From the NCBI RefSeq assembly GCF_040712315.1, contig NC_134019.1, positions 35,063,873 to 35,127,872 of the forward strand: a stretch of 64,000 nt of DNA, read 5' to 3'. The notes beneath the pieces were generated by a model, which saw only the letters and a program-made list of their open reading frames with translations, was not told the DNA's origin and did no database searches. Made by a program: the position numbers and the translations under genes. This DNA is from Castanea sativa (Eukaryota; Streptophyta; Magnoliopsida; Fagales; Fagaceae). Shown here piece by piece: positions 48,672 through 59,716 of the stretch (position 1 is its first letter; each line of letters begins with the position of its first letter).

Positions 48672-49175
48672 GATTTAAGAGAACGGTGTCTCAATTATAT
48701 ACACTCCCTTCTTGTGAGACTTTTTTTTTTTTTTTTTGGGGATTTAAGGAAACGGTGTTTCAATTATATACACTCCCTTCTTTTGAGACATCCCAAAAAT
48801 CTTATTGATTGTTAATGTGGATGATAAAATTGGAGATTTTAGATTATTACATATCCTTCAAATTTATTGAATTTACTTGTCAAAAATCAAATCAATTAGT
48901 CAAGCCACTTTTACTACCACAGCATATCATATAAATAATATGTGTCGGCAGTATTGTAAAACGGATATTAATGTAGTAATGACTCTAACCACTGAAAAAA
49001 ACACGGAAAAGAAAGCAGTACTCCATTATTAGGAGCCTTCCCTCCCTTCATTTTCAACTTCAAAGTCCGCATGAGCATGACAGTCAACACAAAACACTTT
49101 CCTTCGTCCTTCCGGAATTTCCTTTCCCAACAACCCACAACCCTCTGCTCCCTGAGAAAAAAAATATCTGTAGTT
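48570..49175 (+). repeat. Orphan NLR 5'-flank, copy D
   Basis: It matches 27925-28545 upstream of the NLR, but the homology stops about 50 bases short of where a start codon would be and no NLR follows. A (TA)n run (48632-48667) and a local ~65-base repeat (ggtgtctcaattatatacac-type at about 48668 and 48738) are extra. Confidence 0.8.
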
Positions 49176-49906
49176 ATTTCATTTAAATATTTTTGGGTAT
49201 TATTTCATTTAAATATTTAAAAAAAAAAGTTTTTTATTTAAATTTTTAACTTTGAAAATGTTTTATTTATACCTTAAAGTCCTACAAATATTTCACTTAA
49301 ACGTTCTATCATATTTTTCTATTAATCTGATAATCATCACATCGCTCCGTATGATATAATTAATTTTGCCAACTTATTTTACTATTTAGCTTATTTTTGG
49401 TACTATTCATAGGTCCTGTTATACTATTTCAACTAACTTTTACTTTTATTTACAATACTTTCAGCAAAAAAAATTTTAATTTCAGCAAAATAAGCGAATC
49501 CCAAACAGGTCTAAATGAATTATTTATTAAAAAGGTCTAAATGAATATTTGTTAAATAGGTTTTTATATTAAAAGGTTTAGATGGAACCTAGCGTTTAAA
49601 TCTTTTTTTTCTCTTTACTTTTTAGTTTTTTATGTTTTGAGATGAGAGATACATAAAAGGGTAGCAAAAATACAAACTTATCCCTACTTTTAACAGAAAT
49701 GGGTAGCAGGAAACAAATAGAGTTTACCTCAGGTGGATAAAATGCCAATTTTTAAACCACAGGTTGTCGAAGTATTTTTTTCAAGTATATCACAGGTGGA
49801 CAAAGTGTAATTTTTTTTCTTTTTTAATTTTTTATTTACAACAAGTAGGAAAGGAAACTTGAATCCAAGTGGCAGACATTGGTTCTGAAACAATGACCAC
49901 TGAACC

Positions 49907-49938
<32 letters not shown>

Positions 49939-51454
49939 ATTCAAGTAATGTTTAAAATGCTTGGACAAACACAAACATTAAACATAATATCTTGGTGTTA
50001 TTTTTGTCTTCAAGATGATTCTTCAAAGATATTTTGGTAAGGGAATGCAATGCATCAATGAATTTGTCATATGTTTTGATAGGGAATTCTGTTTGTGATT
50101 GTACTAAAAAGTAGTAATTATTAATACTCTGCCATAATGCTATTTTTATGGATGTCTATCATTGCACTATTTTCTTAGTCATTTTTTTTCAATGCTCAAC
50201 AATCTTTTTTTTCTTATGTTACTATGTATATCAATGTCTAACACTTATTTAGAATGAGTGAACCAAGCATGAAAATGTTCATTTGTATCTCACAAGACTT
50301 GTTTCTATCTGCTCTTAATCAAATAATTGATGAACCAAGTAGTTAATTACATTGTACTATTCCAAAAAAATTATCAAACGTGATTTGATAATTGAACTCC
50401 GTCATTGTTGTATTAGGAGATGGAAGGAATTAGAACTTTCATAAAGAAGTCTGTTAAGTTTTCAAAGTGCAGAAAGCTAGCTCACTTGATATGTCCATGA
50501 GAAACATCTTACACAGACACACACAAGAAAAATCATAATCCTAGACTCCTAGTACAACAAAGTTGTTTGAAATTCCTGACTTTTAGTTCTTGGCTCTGTA
50601 TAATTTGCCCCACTTACCATTTGATGGAAAGCGATGCTCCTCTAATATTTTTTCTGAGGATGTTAGGGCATGTTTCACAAGCACGTTGAAATATAATAGG
50701 CACGTAATCACAGACCTTTATTGATGACCTTAGTTAAATTCACAAGCTTTGCATAATCCTAAGTTGTTCCCCATTGTTGTTTAATTGGGCCACACTTCTC
50801 ATCTCAGTTCTGGCTCCAGAACTAGAAATCTACTTCTGTCTGAAGTTATTATATTTAATTATCCTTTTGGGTGGATTTGCATAATACAATTATTTGTCAA
50901 TATGAACACTTCAGTTACCCAAAAATAGATGATGAGAGATGAACTGGTCAAATTAGTTTTATAAATTTGGTTGACACCTCATACTAAATACTGGCTTTTT
51001 AATTGTTAAAGAAAATGAGAAAATTATATGAAGAGAATTAAAAATTCAAGAGAAATACATGGAATTAACGTGATATATTTCTTTACTTATATATGAAAAT
51101 TATCACCCAAGTCTGCATGCCTATACTTCTTGTATTCATGACATATTTCTTTCAGTCTGACATTTTACATCTTGTATGGTAAGTGAAATAATTGGAGAAA
51201 ACATTTACAAAAATTATAATTTGCGGACCATTACAATCATTTATTATTAGAATAATGATAGAGACACAAAATATTTTACAAAAAATTCAACAAAATGCTG
51301 ATGTGGTGAATGATTATTGGTAAGTGAAAAAGTTATATCAATGGCAGGCCTAAATGAAAACCAATAAGAGGTTGGCCACATCAACATTTTATAAAATTGT
51401 TGTAAAATAGTTTGTGACTGTAGCATTACTCTTATTATTATTGAATCTATTGAT
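49176..51454. other. Gene-free AT-rich DNA with a diverged flank copy
   Basis: No gene is seen. It contains an inverted hAT-like MITE (49376-49515). From about 49990 there are scattered matches to the HDR/NLR inter-gene sequence: ttcaagatgattcttcaaag (compare 3990 and 44170) and cccaaaaatagatga (compare 15485 and 47283), in the same order as in the units. This may be a third, older duplicate. Confidence 0.5.
49376..49515. mobile_element. hAT-like MITE, copy 3 (inverted)
   Basis: The reverse complement of the family at 5478-5682, with tactattcataggtcc, tactatttcaactaactttt and a cccaaacagg end. Confidence 0.45.
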
Positions 51455-51691
51455 CAATTTAGGGTGAGTTTGGTTTAATTTTCTTATACTGTGCTTTTTG
51501 AAAAAGTGGCTATTTTAAAAAGTAGAGTGTTTGGTAAAAAATGTTAAAAAATGATTTTTGAAAAATCTGAATGTTTGACTATTACTTATAAAAGTAGCAG
51601 TTTGAGTTGTAAATTACCAAAAATGACAATAATATATATATATATATAAAGAAAATTCTTTGTTTTAATTACCTCCTTAATAATAATAATA
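51455..51691. mobile_element. Foldback (long inverted repeat) element, left arm
   Basis: It begins gggtgagtttggtttaat and contains gaaaaagtggctattttaaa, agagtgtttggtaaaaa and gcagtttgagttgtaaatta. The reverse complement of 63513-63800 carries the same blocks in the same order. The young Tat element has been inserted between the arms, within an AAT microsatellite at the tip. Confidence 0.75.
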
Positions 51692-51696
51692 ATAAT

Positions 51697-52445
51697 TGTG
51701 GGGGGTAAAAAGATCTTAATAGGGATATGGGCCGTTGGGCCTTACTAAGGAAGGCCGACCTGCTCTTGGGTTTTGGGATTGTTGGTACTTTAGGTCGGCC
51801 CATGCAACGAGGATCCGAGGATCCAGCCGAGGATGTTTTTCTCCTCGGACTAACACCAGAGAACCCGGGACTTCATGGTACAGGTTAGTGAATGACACGG
51901 TCAAGACCAGTGGTTAAAGGGGGTGAACCCTTGAATGTCCTAGAAGCACCGATGTTGGGAAAGTGTCAAAAGTAAAGGCTGCTACCTCCACATTAAAGAC
52001 CCTGCACCTACCACCCTGGCCGCATTAATGGGGAGGTGACACTTGAACAGTGGAAGGGAAACTTCTAGTTACTGTTCAAAGGCACTAAGAAAAGAAATAT
52101 CTAGGCTAAGGGAGGAGTTGGGGCAACACGTGTATAAAGTATTAAAAAGAAGAGTATTTAAGGAGAGATGCGGAACGAAATGACGACGGACTTTTTGTAA
52201 CCTAAAAAGAAAAAGGACAAAGAGAGAGAGATAATATAAGAACCGCTCTCGGCCTACGTCCGAGGAGACCTATTTATATTACTTCTTGCTGTTTCCAAAT
52301 ACTGGCAATCTTTAGTTTGTCATTTAATCTTCACTCACTTCTAACACGGGTTTCAAGCCCACTCTCTACAAATTTTTATTGTTTAAGGCTCATTGGGCAC
52401 GAGCCCATGCTTGTTCTTGGGTCCAGGTGCAATTGTGCACTTACA
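51697..52445 (+). repeat. 5' LTR of Tat element 2
   Basis: 749 bases, TGTGGGGGGTAAAAAG to GCACTTACA. A TATTTAAGG-like TATA candidate lies near 52155. It is nearly identical to 62758-63507. Confidence 0.96.
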
Positions 52446-52446
52446 A

Positions 52447-52465
52447 TTGGCGCCGTCTGTGGGAA
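52447..52465 (+). promoter_or_regulatory. Primer-binding site, Tat element 2
   Basis: TTGGCGCCGTCTGTGGGAA follows the LTR by one base and matches the site in element 1. Confidence 0.85.
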
Positions 52466-52491
52466 CCTAGTCTAGAAGTAGTAGGGATATT

Positions 52492-53860
52492 ATGGCGAGG
52501 TTTAGGCTCTCACCATGCGAGTCACAAGGATCACAACCGGAAGATCATTTTGAACGTCTTGAACATCTTAGGGATCGTGAGGGAAGCGTCCATACGAGAA
52601 TACCCGGGGGCTAGCCATACTCAAGGAGGGGGTAGCACTACCCACTATGAGGGCTCTAAATCCATGCGAGAAGAAATTAATCGTTTGAAGAGGAAGTTAC
52701 GCCGTGCTAAACGTAAGGTTTCCCCGTCCTCATCTAGTTCTTCCTCGAGAGAAGGATAGGGGAGTTGGCTACGGTTCAAGGTCATATTCCCCCACTAGCG
52801 CAACATCCTCCGGCGAGGAGGACGACCAATCAACTCGCGGACGTAAGAAGCTTCGTTCTAGGGGCTTAGGCAACGATACCATGAGTAGAGCGTTGCACCA
52901 ACTCTCTAAATCTCCGTTTTCACGGAGGATTGAGAGGGGAGGCTTCCCGGGAGGTTCACCCGGCCCACCTTTACCATCTATAATGGCCGGACTGATCCGG
53001 TGGAACACGTGAGTCACTTCAACCAAAGGATGGCGGTGCACTCTCATAACGAGACTTTAATGTGTAAAGTCTTCCCCTCCGGCTTGGGACTGTGGCTATG
53101 AGATGGTTTAACGGTCTCAAATCGGGGTACGTGGGCTCGTTTGGGGAGTTAACTAGGGCATTTGCTTCGCGCTTCATCACGTGTAGCGAGTCCCTCGGCC
53201 ATTGGATTCGTTGCTATCCATGGTCATGAAGGAAGGGGAGACAACGAAAGCATACTCCGACAGATATTGGGAGATGTTTAATGAAATAGATGGCGACTTT
53301 GATGAGGTGGCGCTTAATACCTTTAAGGTAGGCCTCCCTACGATCACGACCTAAGAAAGTCTTTGACGAAAAAGCCCGTCCGCGGCGTACGCCGTCTTAT
53401 GGATCGTATTGATGAATATAAAAGGGTAGAGGAAGACCGGCGGCAAGGAAAAGGAAAGGAGAAGGTTATCCCGCAGGAGAGAAGGGATTTCAGGTCGGAC
53501 AGATATCACAACAACAAACCGAGGAGGGATTACTTCGGACAATCCGGCTCGGCAGCACCCCAGGTTGTAAATACTGTGTTCCGAGAACCAGTGCATCAGT
53601 TATTAGAAAAAGTTCGTAAAGAGCCCTTTTTCAGATGGCCCGGCAAGATGGCAGGGGACCCTGCGAGAAGAAATCAAAACCTTTTCTGTCAGTACCATCA
53701 GGATGTGGGCCACACTACTGAGAACTGTCGGACCCTGTGGAACCATTTAGAGTAGCTTGTCGGTGAGGGAAAGTTGAAGCAGCATTTGTGTCAGCCTACT
53801 GGGCAGGTCAGTCAAGTTGGTTCAAACAACCAGAGGAACAGTTCATCTCGGCCAGCATTG
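52492..53860 (+). pseudogene. gag: gag of Tat element 2, disrupted
   Basis: The likely start is ATG 52492 (MARFRLSPCESQG), where the corresponding ATG is also present in element 1. Coding continues in pieces in different frames: 52379-52759 frame, 52704-53012 frame, then about 53000-53360, then 53363-53755. A zinc-knuckle variant CX2HX4HX4C lies at 53687-53728. A TAG at 53753-53755 stands where element 1 has CAG (18143-18145). Gag protein would assemble the particle and package RNA. As read, no full gag can be made. Confidence 0.85.
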
Positions 53861-54502
53861 GGAACAATTAATGTTATCTTTGCCGCACCTGGTAGGACCG
53901 GCTCAGGTCCCACTAGGGTCATGGCGGTTTCCCAACCTCAGGCCGAGGATGTGGGTGGCAGGCCGAAGAGATTAAAGAGCACTTTACCTGTCTTGGGTTT
54001 CTCCGAGGAGGATAAAATAGGGACTATTCAGCCCCATGACGATGCTCTTGTGGTTACCCTCAGGATAGGGAATTATGATGTGAGAAGGGTGATGATAGAT
54101 CAAGGCAGCGATGCAGATATCATGTACCCTGATCTATTTAAAGGACTGAGGTTGGAGTTGGAAGATTTAACTCCTTATGATTCTCCACTTATAAGCTTTG
54201 AAGGAAGGGCCGTGGTGCCGAAGGGACAAATCCGTCTACCCGTTCAATCCGGCACAGAAACGGTTGAGGTAGATTTCATTGTGGTTGACGCGTACTCTCC
54301 ATATACAGCCATCCTTGCCAGGCCATGGCTGCACGCTTTGGGAGCTGTTTCTTCCACCTTACATGTTAAGGTGAAATTCCCCTCGGGGGAGCATGTTGAG
54401 GAAATCCTCGGCAGCCAGGTAGTTGCTAGGCAATGCATATCGGCTGCGGTGCTTCGTCAGTCAGAAATGGAGTCATCAACCTTGCCCATCCAGGAGTCAT
54501 AG
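53774..54502 (+). pseudogene. gag C-terminus and protease, Tat element 2
   Basis: One open frame of 242 codons. The aspartic protease active site reads MIDQGSDADI, with the catalytic Asp at 54098-54100 and DQG in place of the usual DTG/DSG as in element 1; the second conserved strand (AILARPWLHAL) follows near 54310. It ends in a TAG at 54500-54502, and the RT frame continues in another phase. Confidence 0.85.
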
Positions 54503-56891
54503 CAATTAACAGCTCCGGAGGCACTGGAGCGATGACAGAGGATGAGGCTGTCTGCGAGGAGTTAGAGAAGTTTGTAATAGCAGATGACCCAGAGAGGTTC
54601 TTCCAAGTTGGCATACTTTTGCCATACCAAGAGAAGATGGAGTTGTTGGAATTCCTGAAGGACAATATAGATGTCTTTGCGTGGGACCCTTATGAGGCTC
54701 CAGGCGTAGATCCGAGCTTTATTTGTCATCGTTTAAACGTCAATCCGGCCATCGTTCCGAGGAGGCAGCCACCTCGGCGATCATCCCGAGAACATTCTGA
54801 GGCTGTGAAGGAAGAGGTTCTTAAGCTCAAAAGGGCGAGGGCTATCAAAGAAGTTTTCTACCCTGAATGGTTGGCTCATACTGTTGTCGTTAAGAAGAAG
54901 AACGGCAAGTGGAGAGTATGCGTAGACTTTACTGATCTGAACAAGGCCTGTCCTAAAGATTCGTTCCCAATGCCACGGATTGATCGAGTGGTAGATGCTC
55001 TTGTCGGACATCCTCGGATGAGTTTTTTGGATGCCTTCCAGGGTTACCACCAAATTCCCTTGGCGCTAGAAGATCAGGAGAAGACTGCTTTCATTACACC
55101 AACCGGGAACTATCATTATAAGGTCATGCCATTTGGGTTAAAAAATGCGGGGGCTACTTACCAAAGAATGATGACCCAAATGTTTGAGCAGCAACTGGGG
55201 AAAAATATAGAGGTATACGTGGATGATATGGTGGTGAAGAGTAAGACGGTACCTTCGCACATGACAGATTTGGCCGACACCTTCCAGATGCTGAGGAAGT
55301 ATAAGTTGCGCCTTAACGCCTCCAAGTGTTCTTTTGGCGTGGGATCTGGAAAGTTCCTAGGATATATGATCACTCATAGGGGTATAGAGGTGAACCCAGT
55401 GCAGGTCAAGGCTATTCAGAATTTGCAGCCGCCTCGGAACCCAAAGGAGATTCAGAAATTGACCGGAATGATTGCTGCGTTGAACAGATTTATTTCTCGA
55501 TCAGTGACCGGTGCCGTCCTTTCTTTCAGTTGTTGAACAAGTGGAAAGGGTTTCAATGGACCGAGGATTGTGAGTCAGCTTTCCAACAGCTTAAGCAATA
55601 TCTTTCTCGGCCACCCATTTTATCTCGCCCTGAGGTGGACGAGGTTTTATTTGCTTATCTGGCCGTGGCTATTCATGCGGTGAGTCTAGATCTTAAAAGG
55701 AATGAAAGTGGAGAGCAGACGCCGGTCTACTATGTTATTAAGTCCATGAATGAGGCCGAGGTGCGCTATCTGCCCTTGGAAAAAGCGCTTCTGGCAGTAG
55801 TCCACGCCACGCGTAAACTCCCTCACTATTTCCAGTCTCATACTGTGGTTGTTTTGACCCAGTTGCCTCTCAAGGCTGTGTTGCGTAGTGCTGATTATTC
55901 TGGCAGGGTGGCAAAATGGGGAACCATCTTGGGAGCTTTTGATGTTAAATACAAGCCTCGTACCTCGGTGAAAGGTCAGGTCCTCGCTGATTTGGTGGCA
56001 GAGTTTGCTGAACCATTGTTAGAAGAAACTTCAAAGGAAGCACACATGGGTGAAAAATCAGTTGGCGTGATCACAGCCGTATCTCCCTCGGCTTGGAAAG
56101 TTTATGTGGATGGGGCTGCTAATCATAAAGGTTCTGGCGTTAGACTTGTTCTAATGTCCCCTGAAGGAATTGTCTTTGAAAAATCTTTGAGATTGGCCTT
56201 CTCGGCTACTAATAATGAGGCTGAGTATGAAGCGGTCTTGGTAGGCATGCAAATGGTACGTAAGATGGGTGGCAAGGAAATCCATTTATTCTCGGACTCT
56301 CAGTTAGTAGTCGGCCAAGTCGTGGGTACCATGGAAGCTAGAGATTCCAGAATGAAGGAATATTTGGCCCAGGTCAAGTGTCAGCAGGCTGAATTCGACT
56401 CCTTTGCCTTAGCTCATGTCTCTAGGAGTGGAAATACTCATGCAGATTCTTTGGCTACGTTGGCAACATCCTCGGCTCAAGGTCTACCAAGAGTTATTCT
56501 CGTTGAGGATTTGGTAGAACCTTCTCTTATAGCTGCTAACGCACCTCGCATCCATCTAATAAGGCCTGGTCCTAGTTGGATGGATTCGATCATATCTTTT
56601 CTCAAAAATGACATCCTTCCCGAAGACAAAGTTGAAGCAGAAAAGGTACGTCGAAAGGCGCCGCGTTTACGGTTGTCCGAGGACCGGAAGCTATACAAAC
56701 GATCCTTTTCGGGACCGTATTTGTTGTGTGTACACCACGAATCGACGAGAATCATTCTTTGGAGGAATTGCATGAAGGAATTTGTGGGAGTCACACTTTG
56801 GGGAAGGTCCTTAGCCCATAGAGCCACGACTCGGGGTTATTGGTGGCCTAATATGCGAGAGGGAGGCTCGGGACTATGCCGGAAAATGTGA
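54433..56891 (+). pseudogene. pol: Reverse transcriptase, two RNase H regions and integrase N-terminus, Tat element 2
   Basis: Frame 54433-55536 holds RT: WRVCVDFTDLNKACPKDSF, FLDAFQGYHQIPL and catalytic YVDD at 55216-55227. A frame change near 55505-55530 leads to 55530-56891, with the Ty3 RNase H (YLPLEKALLAVVHAT), then the second archaeal-type RNase H (VYVDGAANHKGSG from about 56101, NNEAEYEAVLVGMQ, LFSDSQLVVGQV), then the start of integrase. The frame is lost again near 56750-56890. Apart from these breaks all motifs are in good order. Confidence 0.9.
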
Positions 56892-56979
56892 TCAATGTCA
56901 GAGATTCGCCCCTAATATCCACCAACCTGGAGGGGTTCTTAACCCTCTCTCCAGCCCTTGGCCTTTCGCGCAATGGGGC

Positions 56980-57582
56980 TTGGACATTGTAGGGCCATTC
57001 CCGAGAGCTGCTGGAAACAAAAGATGGCTGCTCGTAGGGACAGACTACTTCACTAAATGGGTCGAAGCTGAGCCCTTAGCCAATATCCGAGATGTTGATT
57101 CCAAGAAGTTTATTTGGAAGAATATTGTTACTAGATTTGGTATACCACATACTCTTATCTCAGACAATGGCGTTCAATTTGACAGCAACGCCTTTAGGCA
57201 GTACTGTGGTGACATGGGCATCACAAATAGATACTCTACCCCAGCTTATCCTCGAGGAAATGGACAGGCCGAGGCCGTTAACAAGGTCATAGTCAACGGG
57301 CTCAAGAAGAGGTTGGATGATGCGAAAGGCAGATGGGTAGAAGAGCTCCCTCATGTCCTGTGGACGTATCGGACCACACCGCGCAGATCCACTGGAGAAA
57401 CACCATTCTCCATGACTTATGGAGCCGAGGCGGTGATACCTTTGGAATCTGGTTTTCCTACTCTGAAGACAAGTTCGTTTAGCCCAGAGAATAACAAGGG
57501 ACTTCTAGGGAGAGATCTTGATTTACTTGAAGAACGGCGTGAGGCAGCTATGGTCCAAATGGCTTATTATCGGCGAAGCTAA
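56980..57582 (+). pseudogene. Integrase core of Tat element 2
   Basis: The DD35E triad is complete: Asp at 56983, Asp at 57163 (SDNGVQF) and Glu at 57271 (GQAEAVNK), with 35 residues between the last two. The core continues through LPHVLWTYRTTPRRSTGETPF. It ends at a TAA (57580-57582) short of the C-terminal domain, whose remains (about 57590-57790) read in other frames. Confidence 0.9.
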
Positions 57583-57865
57583 AACAAGGACATGATGCCC
57601 ACGTGAAGCTAAGGCCACTTGCGCTGGTGATCTTGTATTAAGGAAAGTTGTAGGCACTTCTAAGAACCCGGCATGGGGTAAGCTAGGACCAAGCGGGAAG
57701 GCCCCTATCGCATTGTTTCAATAGCGAGGCATAGGGTCGTATAGGCTAGTTGACTGGATGAACGAGTTGTACCACGTCCAAGGAAAGTAAATAATCTTAG
57801 AAGGTATTATTACTAATCAAATAAGCTTTTGTCAAGTAATGTTTCAAAGTTATGGCTAACTCTCG

Positions 57866-59165
57866 CATTTGAAGTTACAATTTTTAAAGAATCAAACAGA
57901 AACTTGGTTAAGTGCAGTCCTCGGACCACAAACTTTGTGGAAATTGATGTCTTGTCATTTGTTAAACAGAACCTTAGTTATGCCGGGTCTTCGGACCTCC
58001 TACTTTGGGAAAATTAACGTTTGAAGTTACAATTTTTAAGAATCAAACAGAAACTTGGTTAAGTGCAGTCCTCGGACCACAAACCTTGTGGAAATTGATG
58101 TCTTGTCATTTTTTAAACAGAACCTTAGTTATGCCGGGTCTTCGGACCTCCTACTTTGGGAAAATTAACATTTGAAGTTACAATTTTTAAAGAATCAAAC
58201 AAAAACTTGGTTAAGTGCAGTCCTCGGACCACAAACCTTGTGGAAATTGATGTCTTGTCATTTGTTAAACAGAACCTTAGTTATGCCGGGTCTTCGGACC
58301 TCCTACTTTGGGAAAATTAACATTTGAAGTTACAATTTTTAAGAATCAAACAGAAACTTGGTTAAGTGCAGTCCTCGGACCACAAACCTTGTGGAAATTG
58401 ATGTCTTGTCATTTGTTAAACGAACCTTAGTTATGCCGGGTCTTCGGACCTCCTACTTTGGGAAAATTAACATTTGAAGTTACAATTTTTAAGAATCAAA
58501 CGAAACTTGGTTAAGTGCAGTCCTCGGACCACAAACCTTGTGGAAATTGATGTCTTGTCATTTGTTAAACGAACCTTAGTTATGCGGGTCTTCGGACCTC
58601 CTACTTTGGGAAAATTAACATTTGAAGTTACAATTTTTAAGAATCAAACGAAACTTGGTTAAGTGCAGTCCTCGGACCACAAACCTTGTGGAAATTGATG
58701 TCTTGTCATTTGTTAAAAAAAACCTTAGTTATGCGGGTCTTCGGACCTCCTACTTTGGGAAAATTAACATTTGAAGTTACAATTTTTAAGAATCAAACAG
58801 AAACTTGGTTAAGTGCAGTCCTCGGACCACAAACCTTGTGGAAATTGATGTCTTGTCATTTGTTAAACAGAACCTTAGTTATGCCGGGTCTTCGGACCTC
58901 CTACTTTGGGAAAATTAACGTTTGAAGTTACAATTTTTAAGAATCAAACAGAAACTTGGTTAAGTGCAGTCCTCGGACCACAAACCTTGTGGAAATTGAT
59001 GTCTTGTCATTTGTTAAACAGAACCTTAGTTATGCCGGGTCTTCGGACCTCCTACTTTGGGAAAATTAACATTTGAAGTTACAATTTTTAAGAATCAAAC
59101 AGAAACTTGGCTAAGTGCAGTCCTCGGACCACAAACCTTGTGGAAATTGATGTCTTGTCATTTAC
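57866..59165 (+). repeat. Nine ~150-bp tandem repeats downstream of pol, element 2
   Basis: The unit contains tttgaagttacaattttt, gtgcagtcctcggaccac, gaaattgatgtcttgtcatt and ggtcttcggacctcc. The marker ctcggacc recurs nine times at intervals of 149-152 bases. Units are nearly identical, differing mainly at aaacagaac/aaacgaac and at ccggg/cggg. The related array in element 1 is at 22260-22990. Confidence 0.95.
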
Positions 59166-59716
59166 AGTTACAATTTTGAAGAATTAAACGAAAGATTGCT
59201 TAAGATTTAGCTTCGGACTATGACTTTGATTAAACTTAACTTCTGATTGTGTCTGGATGTTAATACCTTACTGTTTATTAACTCGGATCTTACGTCTTAT
59301 ATCTTTAAGTATTGAGCGAATTTGTGTAAGGAATGGTCCTCGGATATTACATCCTACTAGAAACAGTGTTATGCATTATAAGGGCTTAATCGTTATATGA
59401 AGTCCTCTTTCCTTTTTAATCAAGGCATTGTTCGAACGTATTAACTATGTCATCTTGTATTAAATCTTTAGTGATATACGCGTGATTATGTGGAAGTTAT
59501 GATTGTGCAAGCCTTGGAGTTAGATTTTTATACTCTGAGAAACTTTTGATATGACTTAATGGGAAACTTTTGTAATAAGTACAAAAAAAGAGTAAAGTAA
59601 AAACAGAGACAATCCAAGTGAAAAGTAAACGAAAGCGCTCTTCATTAATCAATTGAGTATGTATTACATATAATTCAAAAAAAAAAAAATGGAAAAAGAG
59701 AAGCCCTAAGCTAAAG

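Larger units (their letters stand above)
40006..49175. repeat. Tandem segmental duplication, unit 2
   Basis: It aligns with unit 1 from HDR intron 3 through exon 10, the 3' flank, two NLR-type 5' flanks and the minisatellite, ending at about 49175, which corresponds to about 28545 in unit 1. Only two sizeable insertions are private to this copy: the MITE 41487-42610 and the solo LTR 47504-48143. Confidence 0.9.
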
